DNA of 64,000 bases from Chloroflexota bacterium (GTDB lineage Bacteria; Chloroflexota; UBA11872; VXNJ01). The position numbers and the translations under genes are program-made. The stretch covers positions 1 through 64,000 of the forward strand of contig JAPOWW010000013.1 of NCBI GenBank assembly GCA_026707405.1, in the 5' to 3' direction. Under the pieces are notes generated by a model. It made no database searches. It was not told the origin of the DNA and saw nothing but the letters and a program-made list of their open reading frames with translations. Shown here one piece after another: positions 17,628 to 25,829 of this stretch. The first letter of the stretch is position 1. Each line of letters opens with the position of its first letter.

Positions 17628-20600
17628 TCTACGGCGTGAAGCTCAAGTCCCGTGCTCGCGCCATCGTGCTCGTGCTGGCGGTCGCACTGCTCACCGGCGG
17701 TTCGACCGTCGCACTGGTCTTCTACAGGCAATTCCTTGAGCGTGGCGTCGCTTACCACGACCAAGGCGCCGTCACGATCAACCACGCCAGCGGACCGACG
17801 CTCGGCGCCAATACGTTTCTCACTCTGGAGCCGGATATCGAGAACATCCGGCGTGAGCTGGCGATCCTCAAATCGGCTGGCGTGGGGATCATTCGGCAGC
17901 AATTCCTGTGGGAGGAGATCGAGCCGGAAAAAGGAGTCTTCCGGAACCGGCAAACCGGTGTCAGCACGTGGACGAAGTATGACGCCATCGTCGAAGCCGC
18001 CCGGGATCAGGGAATCGAAGTCATGGCCCGGCTGGAACGTTCTCCGAGGTGGGCAACGCCCGGCTGGGAACCCAAGATACCAGCCAGTCAGAAGCCGCCC
18101 GACGACGTAGCGCTGTTCGCCGACTTCGTCCATGCCGTCGTCTCCAGATACGAGGGGCGTATCCGTTTCTTCCAAATCTGGAATGAGCCGAACCTCTGGG
18201 GAGAGTGGGGTGAATCAGAGCCTGACGCGGCTGAATACGTGGAGCTCCTCAGAGCCTCATATCAAGCCGCTAAAGCTGCCAATCCTCACGCGGTCGTGGT
18301 TGCCGCCGGACTTGCCCCCACGACTGAGCGCGGCCCCAACAACATAAGCGACGTTCTCTACCTTCAGCGCATGTACTTCCTCGGAGCCAAGGACTATTTC
18401 GACATTCTCTCCTCGATGTCCTACGGCTTGATAACCGGTCCGAGCGACGTTCGGATCGGAGAGCGCTGGACGAATTTCCCCCGCGCCGTGCTGCTCAGGG
18501 ACGTGATGGAGACCTTTGGCGACGCGCACAAACCCGTTTGGGCCTCCGAGTACGGCTGGATGTCCTTGCCGGACGGATGGAGCGGCCGTCCAAGCATCTG
18601 GGGCAACCATTCAGTCGAAGACCAGGCGGCGTGGACGGTGGAAGGGATATTGCGCGCCCGCCGCGAGTGGCCCTGGATGCCCACGATATTCGTATGGGCC
18701 TCACGCTGGCCGGAGCAGACCAATCCCGACGACCCGACTTTCTGGTTCAGGCTGATGGACCCGGATTTCACGCCGCGGCCAGCGCTGCTAGCCCTGCAAG
18801 AACTCGCACTCGAACGACCGATCGCCGGAGCCGGATTGCATCAGGAGGATCATCCGGCATTTGCATACGCCGGTCCCTGGCCGCGGGAACCGAGCGACGA
18901 AGCTGCGGCAGGCTTCTGGTCCAGCACCGGCGTGGCCGGCGCGGTCGCCAGATTTCGTTTCGAAGGCCAAAACGTAGGCCTCGTCGCCCGACAAGGCCCC
19001 GATATGGGAATGCTGCGTGTCCGCATCGATGGCCTCGACGCGCTCGCCGACCTCGTTCCGAGAAGCGAGTTCGGTCAATCGATCGTGGACCTCTACTCGC
19101 CCGAAGTCCGGCCCGCCTCGACGATTCCGCTGGCTTCGCGGCTGCCTGCCGGTGTCCACGTGCTGGAAGTCGAGAGCCTTGGACGCGCCTCACCGCGTTC
19201 TACGGGCGGTAAAGTCGTCATCGACGGCATCGCGGTATCGAACTCCAGACCGTTCTGGCCTTACGCGGCCACCGGGATCGCCTGGGCCGTGGCGCTTGGC
19301 CTCATTGCGTGGCGGTTCGCTCGCCCGATTTGGGACGCCGTACCCGCGCGCATACGACGAGTTCCGCTAGCGGCTCCCTTGCTCCGCTCTCATACCGTGT
19401 ATGGAATCTCAATCCCGGCGCTGCTGACAGCCTCCGTGGCCGCCATACTGCTCGCCGCGCTGCCCGGCAGCGACGCCCTTTCTCCGCTCACCATCCTGCG
19501 GCTCGTTATCCTGGCTTATCTGGCCGCCCTCGCGATCGCGCATCCGGATGCCGTAGCCGTCGTCACCGCCGGCGCGCAGTTCTTGCATCCGCTCAGACCG
19601 CAAACCGGCCCCGTGGCATTCTCCGTTCCAGAGCTTCTGCTTATAGCGCTCGCAACCGGCTGGGCGGCGCGAGGCTTCTACCGACGTAAGTTCGAGCTGC
19701 GGCGTTCGACCATCGGCTTCGTCGCCGCTTACTTTGTACTCGCCGCGCTGGCCTCAACAGCGTTCGCCGAGTACCCGAAATTCGCTCTCAGATCGTTCCG
19801 AACAACCGTCGTCGAACCCGTTGCGCTGTTCTTCCTGCTCACGGCTTTCCTGAGCGGACGGCGCGGCGGCGCGCTGATCCCGGCTGTCGCCGCGGGTGGG
19901 GCTATCGCCGCCGCTACGGTCGTCTTCGATCCCCTGCTGGACAGGGTTATCACGGCAGGCGTGCCGAGACTGCGCGGCATCTACGAGTCCCCGAACAACT
20001 TGGCGTTCGTCTTGGAGCGAACGATCCCGCTGCTCGTGGGCTTGGCCGTCGCCTGGAAGAGTTCGGCGCTAGGCCGCGCGGCGACCGCGGTCGCCGCCGG
20101 TGCGGGTGTGGTTCTGATTCTCACGTTCTCCAGAGGCGCATGGCTCGCGGCGGCGGTGACGACTGCTCTGCTGGGTATCCCGCGATTGCTTAGGCTGCCT
20201 GTTAAGCGCAGGCTGCTCGGTCTCGGGGCCGTCCTCATTCCCGTCGCAGCGCTCGCGGCGCTGGTTGGAACGGACCGGCTATCCATCTTTTTCAGAACCG
20301 GCGACCGCAGCGGTGTTTCAAGAGTTTGGCTATGGGACTCCGCCGTCGAGATGATTCGAGATTTCCCACTCTTTGGAGTCGGTCCTGACAACTTTCTCTA
20401 TCACTACGCGGCCTACCTTAGGCCCGAGGCTTGGCGCGAGCCGCACATGTCCCATCCTCACAATCTGCTGCTCGACACCTGGTTGAGCATGGGAGTGTTT
20501 GGCGCATTAGCCATCATCGCGGCACTGGTGATCTTTTTCCTTTTTGTTAGACGGTCCTACCGCCTGCCGGAACGTCCAATACCGCGCCCGGTTCTGCTCG

Positions 20601-20800
20601 GCGCGGCAGCGTCGATGACTGCGGCCATTGCGCACGGGCTTGTCGACAACTTCTACTTTCTCCCGGAACTGGCCGGGTTCTTCTGGACGTTGATGGCGTT
20701 CGCCGCTTGCCTGGCTAACAGGCCGACTCGGCAGCCGAACAGCATCTCCGGGACGCGGGACGACCCAATCGCGGAAGGACAAGCAACCGGAGGACCCTAA
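17624..20800 (+). CDS. Fusion of exported GH-A glycosidase with O-antigen ligase-like membrane domain
   Basis: This 1,058-residue protein has an N-terminal anchor helix (~12-33). A GH-A glycosidase domain (~55-400) follows, with acid/base E188 in QIWNEPN and nucleophile E309 in ASEYGW. A beta-sandwich, carbohydrate-binding-like domain lies at ~430-545 (ARFRFEGQNVGLVARQG). The C-terminal ~550-1030 has about 12 membrane segments of the Wzy/WaaL type, including RGIYESPNN, LTFSRGAW and the HPHNLLLDTW motif (~944). O-antigen ligases and polymerases transfer lipid-linked glycans at the outer face of the inner membrane. Joining a retaining glycosidase to one suggests coupled trimming or transglycosylation. 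It starts at TTG, overlapping the preceding lipoprotein gene by four bases. Confidence 0.85.
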   Translation: MIYGVKLKSRARAIVLVLAVALLTGGSTVALVFYRQFLERGVAYHDQGAVTINHASGPTLGANTFLTLEPDIENIRRELAILKSAGVGIIRQQFLWEEIEPEKGVFRNRQTGVSTWTKYDAIVEAARDQGIEVMARLERSPRWATPGWEPKIPASQKPPDDVALFADFVHAVVSRYEGRIRFFQIWNEPNLWGEWGESEPDAAEYVELLRASYQAAKAANPHAVVVAAGLAPTTERGPNNISDVLYLQRMYFLGAKDYFDILSSMSYGLITGPSDVRIGERWTNFPRAVLLRDVMETFGDAHKPVWASEYGWMSLPDGWSGRPSIWGNHSVEDQAAWTVEGILRARREWPWMPTIFVWASRWPEQTNPDDPTFWFRLMDPDFTPRPALLALQELALERPIAGAGLHQEDHPAFAYAGPWPREPSDEAAAGFWSSTGVAGAVARFRFEGQNVGLVARQGPDMGMLRVRIDGLDALADLVPRSEFGQSIVDLYSPEVRPASTIPLASRLPAGVHVLEVESLGRASPRSTGGKVVIDGIAVSNSRPFWPYAATGIAWAVALGLIAWRFARPIWDAVPARIRRVPLAAPLLRSHTVYGISIPALLTASVAAILLAALPGSDALSPLTILRLVILAYLAALAIAHPDAVAVVTAGAQFLHPLRPQTGPVAFSVPELLLIALATGWAARGFYRRKFELRRSTIGFVAAYFVLAALASTAFAEYPKFALRSFRTTVVEPVALFFLLTAFLSGRRGGALIPAVAAGGAIAAATVVFDPLLDRVITAGVPRLRGIYESPNNLAFVLERTIPLLVGLAVAWKSSALGRAATAVAAGAGVVLILTFSRGAWLAAAVTTALLGIPRLLRLPVKRRLLGLGAVLIPVAALAALVGTDRLSIFFRTGDRSGVSRVWLWDSAVEMIRDFPLFGVGPDNFLYHYAAYLRPEAWREPHMSHPHNLLLDTWLSMGVFGALAIIAALVIFFLFVRRSYRLPERPIPRPVLLGAAASMTAAIAHGLVDNFYFLPELAGFFWTLMAFAACLANRPTRQPNSISGTRDDPIAEGQATGGP

Positions 20801-20841
20801 CCTAGCGCTGTTCCGTTAGAGCGGTAGATCGAAACCGCCTC

Positions 20842-22230
20842 TTACTTCCCGATGCAGAACTTGGAGAATATCGTCTCTAGAAGGTCTTCGGTCGCGTCTT
20901 CGCCGGTTATCAGTCCCAGTTCGGTAAGCGCCCCGTGCAGGCCAATAGAGACGAAGTCTGACGGGAGCGAGTCATCCACGGCCTCAAGCGATCTTCGCAC
21001 GTGCTCCCGCGCCCGTATCAGCGCCTCACGGTGCCGCTCGTTGGAAACGAGTGGAATTTCGCCGGCGGTGAGCGACCCCGCTCCGATTTCGTGAATGATC
21101 GCTCGCCGTAACGACTCAACCCCACGATGCTCCAGAGCGCATGTGTGCACTATGCCAGCGTCAGGGAGCAGGTCAGCGGCGCGGGTAGCAGCGACCTGAG
21201 AGGGCAAGTCATCCTTGTTCATGACGATCAGCGCCGGTCGACGCGAGTTGCGGACGAGCCGGGCGACATCCTCGTCGGGTTTGGAAAGCGGCCTCGACGC
21301 GTCCAGCACGAGCAGGACCAGATCGGCCTCACCAAGCGCCCGCTTGCTTCGCTCGACGCCCTCCGCTTCGGCCGCGTCGGTCGTTCCACGGATTCCGGCC
21401 GTATCGACTACGACGACCGGCACTCCGTCGAGACTGAGCGACTCCTCCAGCACGTCGCGGGTGGTGCCGGGCAGCTCTGTAACGATGGCGCGGTCGGTGC
21501 GCAGCAGCGCATTCAAAAGGCTCGACTTGCCGACGTTGGGCGTGCCTACTATCGCCAGCCGCAGCCCGTGCCGCAGCAAGATTCCCTCCGACGCCCCCTC
21601 GACGGAGCGCTCGATAGCGCCCGCGATGTCGCAAAGCTGGCCGTGTAGCGCCGGTCGCGGCAGCGGGGGCACGTCGTCCTCGGTGAAATCGATCTCGGCC
21701 TCCATCTGCGCCAAGAGATCCAGGCACTTGTTGCGCACTTCACGCACTTCCTTCGAAAGCTCGCCCCGGAGCTGTTTTTCGGCGGCCTTAAGCGTCAAGT
21801 CGGTCGGCGCGCGCACCGCGTCCGCCACAGCTTCGGCCTGCGCAAGGTCTATGCGGCCGCTCAGGAACGCCCGCAGAGTGAACTCCCCGGGCCTCGCCTG
21901 CCGCGCGCCGGCGTTGATGACCGACCGCAGGGCCGATCTGACCGCCGCAAGCCCCCCGTGACAGCTCACCTCCACCACGTCCTCGCGGGTGTAGGAATGC
22001 GGGCCGCGCATGTAGGTGATGATCGCCTCGTCAATGTGCGAGCCGTCTTCCGAGTCGACAAGCCGACCCAGCGTCGCCACGCGGTTCCGCGGCGATAGCC
22101 CCGAATTGGTCCGGAAAGCTCTCAGGCAGATTTGCAGGGCGTCGGGACCGGAGACGCGAATGACGCCTATGCCCGCCGGACCGAGCGCCGTGGAAATCGC
22201 GGCGATAGTGTCGGACATGTCGCCCGTCAT
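20842..22230 (-). CDS. mnmE: tRNA modification GTPase MnmE
   Basis: MnmE works with MnmG to place carboxymethylaminomethyl groups on U34 of certain tRNAs. The N-terminal folate-binding domain (DTIAAISTALGPAGIGVIR) is followed by the helical domain with an embedded G domain. G1 GTPNVGKSS, G3 DTAG and G4 NKDD are present, and the C-terminal FSKFCIGK carries the invariant cysteine. The 462-residue length is typical. A second ATG four codons in (22218) starts right at MSDTIAAI and may be the true start. Confidence 0.96.
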   Translation of the reverse strand: MTGDMSDTIAAISTALGPAGIGVIRVSGPDALQICLRAFRTNSGLSPRNRVATLGRLVDSEDGSHIDEAIITYMRGPHSYTREDVVEVSCHGGLAAVRSALRSVINAGARQARPGEFTLRAFLSGRIDLAQAEAVADAVRAPTDLTLKAAEKQLRGELSKEVREVRNKCLDLLAQMEAEIDFTEDDVPPLPRPALHGQLCDIAGAIERSVEGASEGILLRHGLRLAIVGTPNVGKSSLLNALLRTDRAIVTELPGTTRDVLEESLSLDGVPVVVVDTAGIRGTTDAAEAEGVERSKRALGEADLVLLVLDASRPLSKPDEDVARLVRNSRRPALIVMNKDDLPSQVAATRAADLLPDAGIVHTCALEHRGVESLRRAIIHEIGAGSLTAGEIPLVSNERHREALIRAREHVRRSLEAVDDSLPSDFVSIGLHGALTELGLITGEDATEDLLETIFSKFCIGK

Positions 22231-22248
22231 GGGCGGTTTACCCCGAAG

Positions 22249-24024
22249 CTAGGCCGGACAGGCGGCCCTGAAAGATGCTGTCGAAAGCCGCTCGCTAATT
22301 CCCTTCGCGGCGCGCAGCGCTCTCTCGTATTCCCACCTGAGCACCCAGCGCTTGGTATGGATACTTATGTGGTCCCAGGGGAAGACCTCGTTTGCGGGGC
22401 GGTCCCGGTGAACGAACCAATCGAGGTCCACGCCGGTCTCCCGGCAGGCCCGCTCCCAGCGCGCGAAGTCGAACCACTCGTTCCAAGAGTCGAGCCGGCT
22501 GCCGAGCTCCCACGCCCGCCTGATAGCCCGCCCGACTCTCCGGTCGCCGAGCGACAGCAGCGCCTCCACGGCGCTGTTATCGGGATCGTTCCAATTGAGC
22601 TTTATCGACCGGTCCCGAAGCGACGACTTCAACAATGCCTGCTTCTCCAGGATCGACTCCTTCGAGTCCTGCGGGAACCACTGAAACGGAGTGTGCGCTT
22701 TGGGCACGAAGGTCGACACGCCGACTCTCACCTTCGCTCGACCGCCGCGCAATCTCCGCCCGACGTCGAGAACACGCTTGGCTAGCCGGGCGATGTGCTT
22801 CACGTCCTCGAGCGTTTCGGTGGGCAGTCCGATCATGAAATACAGCTTTACGGTGTGCCAGCCCTGCGAGTAGGCAAGCTCGACCGTGCGCAGCAGTTCT
22901 TCCTCCGAGACTCCCTTCTGGATCACCTCCCGCATCCGCTCCGTCGCCGCCTCCGGTGCGAACGTCATGCTCCCCTTCCGCGAAGGCGCGAGCGCCTCGG
23001 CCAGCCCCACGTTGAAGGCGTCCACCCTGGTGGACGGTATGTTGATAGACAAACGCTCATCCGACTGCTGCTCGCGAATATCTCCGATTAGCGTGTGGAT
23101 GTCCCTGTAGTCGGCGGCGCTCAGCGACAGCATCGTCAGATCACGGTGACCCGTCGCCTTAATGATCGCATCCGCCATTTCCTTTACTTTCTCGGGATCC
23201 CTGGACCGCACGGGCCTGTCGATGTAGCCGGCCTGACAGAACCGGCAGCCCCGCATACAGCCCCGATGGATTTCGATGGACGCGCGGTCGAAGACGGTCT
23301 CGGTGGAAGCGACCACGGGCATCTTCGGGTACAGATACTCATTGATGTCCACGTGAATCCGGCGGATCTCCGCCGGGACGGCGGCGTCCACCGGCTCGGT
23401 GGCGGTCAGAGAGTAGTCGGCGGTGTATCGCGGCTCGTAAAGTCGCGGGACGTAAACGCCTTCATAGCCCGCAACTTCCTTCAAATAACGTGCGCGCCAG
23501 CCTTCTCCCACGCCCTTCCACTTGGCCAAAGTCCGCATTAGCTGCGGGAGGATTTCCTCGCCCTCGCCTATGACTATCACGTCGAAGAAGTCGGCCATCG
23601 GCTCTGGATTAACGAGCGACGCGCCCCCGCCGACGACGATCGGGTCGCGCTCGCCCCGATCAACGGAATCGAGTGGAATCTTCCCAAGGTCGAGCACTTC
23701 GAGAACGCCTGTCGCTCCCATCTCGTACGGCAGTGTGAACCCCAGCATGTCGAACTGGGAGAGCGGACGCCGGGAGTCGAGTCCGAACAGCGGAGTGTCG
23801 GCCTCCCGAAGCGCGTCGGCCATGTCGGGCCAGGGGCAAAACGCCCGGTCGCACAGGAAGCGCGGCAGTTCGTTGACGAGCTCATACAAGATCTGGATCC
23901 CCAGATTCGACATGCCGATCTCATAAGAATCGGGGAAGATCATGCAGAGCTTGACGTCCGCGCCCTCCCACGGCTTGTAGCGGGCGTTCCACTCGCCGCC
24001 TGCGTAGTGCGCGGGCCTGCGCAC
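22249..24024 (-). CDS. B12-binding-type radical SAM protein (TIGR03960-like)
   Basis: The 591 residues begin with a cobalamin-binding-like Rossmann region (VKLCMIFPDSYEIGMSNLG, IVVGGGASLVNPEP). They continue with a radical SAM domain whose 4Fe-4S ligands are C256, C260 and C263 (RGCMRGCRFCQ). The N-terminal motif RRPAHYAGGE and the overall layout match the TIGR03960 family, which is usually next to a DUF2344 partner; none is adjacent here, as mnmE follows 18 nt downstream. The substrate is unknown. The start is GTG at 24024; an in-frame stop closes off longer options apart from a nonstandard CTG. Confidence 0.88.
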   Translation of the reverse strand: MRRPAHYAGGEWNARYKPWEGADVKLCMIFPDSYEIGMSNLGIQILYELVNELPRFLCDRAFCPWPDMADALREADTPLFGLDSRRPLSQFDMLGFTLPYEMGATGVLEVLDLGKIPLDSVDRGERDPIVVGGGASLVNPEPMADFFDVIVIGEGEEILPQLMRTLAKWKGVGEGWRARYLKEVAGYEGVYVPRLYEPRYTADYSLTATEPVDAAVPAEIRRIHVDINEYLYPKMPVVASTETVFDRASIEIHRGCMRGCRFCQAGYIDRPVRSRDPEKVKEMADAIIKATGHRDLTMLSLSAADYRDIHTLIGDIREQQSDERLSINIPSTRVDAFNVGLAEALAPSRKGSMTFAPEAATERMREVIQKGVSEEELLRTVELAYSQGWHTVKLYFMIGLPTETLEDVKHIARLAKRVLDVGRRLRGGRAKVRVGVSTFVPKAHTPFQWFPQDSKESILEKQALLKSSLRDRSIKLNWNDPDNSAVEALLSLGDRRVGRAIRRAWELGSRLDSWNEWFDFARWERACRETGVDLDWFVHRDRPANEVFPWDHISIHTKRWVLRWEYERALRAAKGISERLSTASFRAACPA

Positions 24025-24200
24025 ACGCCCCAGTAGCGGTTCGACGTTAACCCTGGCGCTCAGTTTGACCGATCCTGTAAAAGCTCATGTTCCCCTTGCG
24101 GTTATGTGGACTCCAAGAATAACAACAAAGAAGCGAGAGCCGGGGCTTTTTGAAGCCAGCCGTAGCGCACGGCCTGTAGACGCAAAAGCGGGCGTCGATG

Positions 24201-24229
24201 CTATTCTTAACCAGATTAGTCAGGAATAG
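24201..24229. promoter_or_regulatory. IscR-type inverted repeat operator in front of the Rrf2 gene
   Basis: An 11-bp inverted repeat (CTATTCTTAAC / GTCAGGAATAG, 9 of 11 positions pair) with a 7-bp centre ends 12 bases before the regulator start. The inner part TTAAC-N7-GTCAGG keeps the TTGAC-N7-GTCAA spacing of IscR type 1 sites. Autoregulation is inferred. The repeat also lies in the intergenic region shared with the divergent radical SAM gene. Confidence 0.6.
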
Positions 24230-24241
24230 CCGGATTCGAGA

Positions 24242-24682
24242 ATGCTGAACGTCAACTCCCGCACTCGCTATGGAATCCTGGCGCTGATCGACCTTGCCGA
24301 GAATGGCACGAACTATTACGTGACCGCCCAGCAAATAGCCGACCGAAAGAACATCCCGGCGAAATTCCTGGGACAAATCCTTGCTTCGCTGGTCCAAGCG
24401 GGACTCGTTATCGGCCGACGGGGAGCGAGCGGCGGCTACAGACTCGGAATCTCGCCGCACGCGCTGACGATGGACCGGGCTCTGACAATCCTTGGCGCCG
24501 ACGGACCGTCAGCCCGCTGCATCTACGACGTGGACCGCTCGACGTGCACGCTTCCGGCGAGACAAGGCAAGTGCGACGGAATCGGCCCGGCGGAGGACGC
24601 CGCGATGAAAGTGCTGGCTTCCACCACGCTCGCCGACTTGTGTCCCGGCTACGCCGCGACCTCCGCTACATACCAGATCTAG
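24242..24682 (+). CDS. Rrf2-family (IscR-like) transcriptional regulator
   Basis: The 146-residue protein has the Rrf2 winged helix: YGILALIDLAE, the recognition region IADRKNIPAKFLGQILASL, and the wing RGASGGYRL. Cysteines 93, 102 and 111 with C-x8-C-x8-C spacing lie where IscR, NsrR and RsrR bind an Fe-S cluster, with one more at 134. It therefore probably senses Fe-S status, NO or redox. An IscR-type inverted repeat lies immediately upstream, suggesting autoregulation. It converges on the cytochrome oxidase operon, which makes respiratory genes possible targets, though no matching site was found in front of coxB. Confidence 0.88.
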   Translation: MLNVNSRTRYGILALIDLAENGTNYYVTAQQIADRKNIPAKFLGQILASLVQAGLVIGRRGASGGYRLGISPHALTMDRALTILGADGPSARCIYDVDRSTCTLPARQGKCDGIGPAEDAAMKVLASTTLADLCPGYAATSATYQI

Positions 24683-24715
24683 AGACGAAGCGCGTCGACT
24701 GAGGAGCAGTCCATA

Positions 24716-24729
24716 CCGCGGTCCCGCGG
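24716..24729. terminator. Short GC hairpin between convergent genes
   Basis: A perfect 5-bp stem (CCGCG/CGCGG, loop GTCC) lies between the 3' ends of the Rrf2 gene and coxD. No U-tract follows on either strand, so a terminator role is only suggested by position. Confidence 0.2.
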
Positions 24730-24736
24730 CTGAAAA

Positions 24737-25084
24737 TCAGAAAAAGCGTTCCGCGAAGCCGCCGAAGAGCGTGAACAGCACGATGATCAAGCCGACGGAA
24801 ATCAAGAAAGGCCCAGATGCCAGGTAAGTGAAGACCCGGCTGTCGGACTTGAGGTGCATGTACCACCCCACCACGCCCAGGGCCTTCAGCGCCATCATGA
24901 TCAGGAGGATGGGGACCATGATGAGGTCGTTGATTGGAAGGAGCGCCCAGATCACCTCGGCGATCGTAACAATTAGCAGCCAGACCGCTACCGTGACATA
25001 CGGCGGATGTTTATGGTGCGGCGCCGGCTGCCTGGAAACGCCCGCCCCTCGGGATGTGTGTTCGCCCTCCGTGCCAGCGCTCAT
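24737..25084 (-). CDS. coxD: Cytochrome c oxidase subunit IV-like protein
   Basis: The 115-residue protein has a His-rich N-terminus and three hydrophobic helices. The segment ALKALGVVGWYMHLKSD matches prokaryotic cytochrome oxidase subunit IV, a small stabilising subunit of haem-copper oxidases. It follows coxC by four bases and is the last gene of the oxidase operon. Confidence 0.85.
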   Translation of the reverse strand: MSAGTEGEHTSRGAGVSRQPAPHHKHPPYVTVAVWLLIVTIAEVIWALLPINDLIMVPILLIMMALKALGVVGWYMHLKSDSRVFTYLASGPFLISVGLIIVLFTLFGGFAERFF

Positions 25085-25088
25085 GTTG

Positions 25089-25829
25089 TCAAAGCACCGT
25101 CAGATGGCTCACCGCGGACAGCGCCTCATGGGCCTCTCCGCAGGGATCATCCATCGGGAGCAGGTAGATCAGCGTGAAGATGAACACCCACACGAGATCG
25201 ACAAAGTGCCAGTACAGGCCGCATAGCTCCACCGGAATTCCCGCGCCGCCATCGGTCGGTTCTCGATGCGTGCGCAACCCAGCCTGCCCACCGACAACGT
25301 ATTCCAGCGGCCTCTTGACGTTATGCCCGACACGCAGGAATAGAAGGCTGAACAGCCAGATGACTCCAATCAAAACGTGAGTGCCGTGAAAGCCGGTGAG
25401 AGCAAAGAAGGCGGCTCCAAAGTTGTTGGAACTCATGCCCTTGCCGTGGAGGGCGAACTCCGTGAACTCATATATCTGAATGCAGAGGAACGACGTCCCC
25501 AGCAACGCGGTGGAGACTATCCAGGTTCGATACATGCGCCGGTTGCCGTCTCGCAGTGCGGCGAGCGCAAGCACCATCGTCAGGCTGCTCATCAAGAGAA
25601 TGAAGGCGCCAACGCTGGTAAGGCCGATCGCTAGATCGGCATAGGTCAGCCCGTTGCAGTAGTCTGCGCGCTCGGAGCTGCGGTTGACGAAGAAATTGGT
25701 GATAAGAGTGGCGAAGAAGAGCGACTCCGATCCCAGGAACGCCCACATGCCCAGCTTGCGCATGTCCAGGCCGAGGCTGGTGGGAGGATGTGCCGCACCA
25801 TGGCCGCGCGGCGTGAACGTCTGCGCCAC
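25089..25829 (-). CDS. coxC: Cytochrome c oxidase subunit III
   Basis: From the GTG at 25829 the product is 246 residues, with seven predicted helices. Family segments are LGMWAFLGSESLFFATLI, FFALTGFHGTHVLIGVIW and YWHFVDLVWVFIF. The GTG overlaps the coxA stop codon by one base, which supports this start; the same frame is open upstream, but that sequence is antiphase to coxA and has no family match. It stabilises the catalytic core and its proton uptake. Confidence 0.93.
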   Translation of the reverse strand: MAQTFTPRGHGAAHPPTSLGLDMRKLGMWAFLGSESLFFATLITNFFVNRSSERADYCNGLTYADLAIGLTSVGAFILLMSSLTMVLALAALRDGNRRMYRTWIVSTALLGTSFLCIQIYEFTEFALHGKGMSSNNFGAAFFALTGFHGTHVLIGVIWLFSLLFLRVGHNVKRPLEYVVGGQAGLRTHREPTDGGAGIPVELCGLYWHFVDLVWVFIFTLIYLLPMDDPCGEAHEALSAVSHLTVL

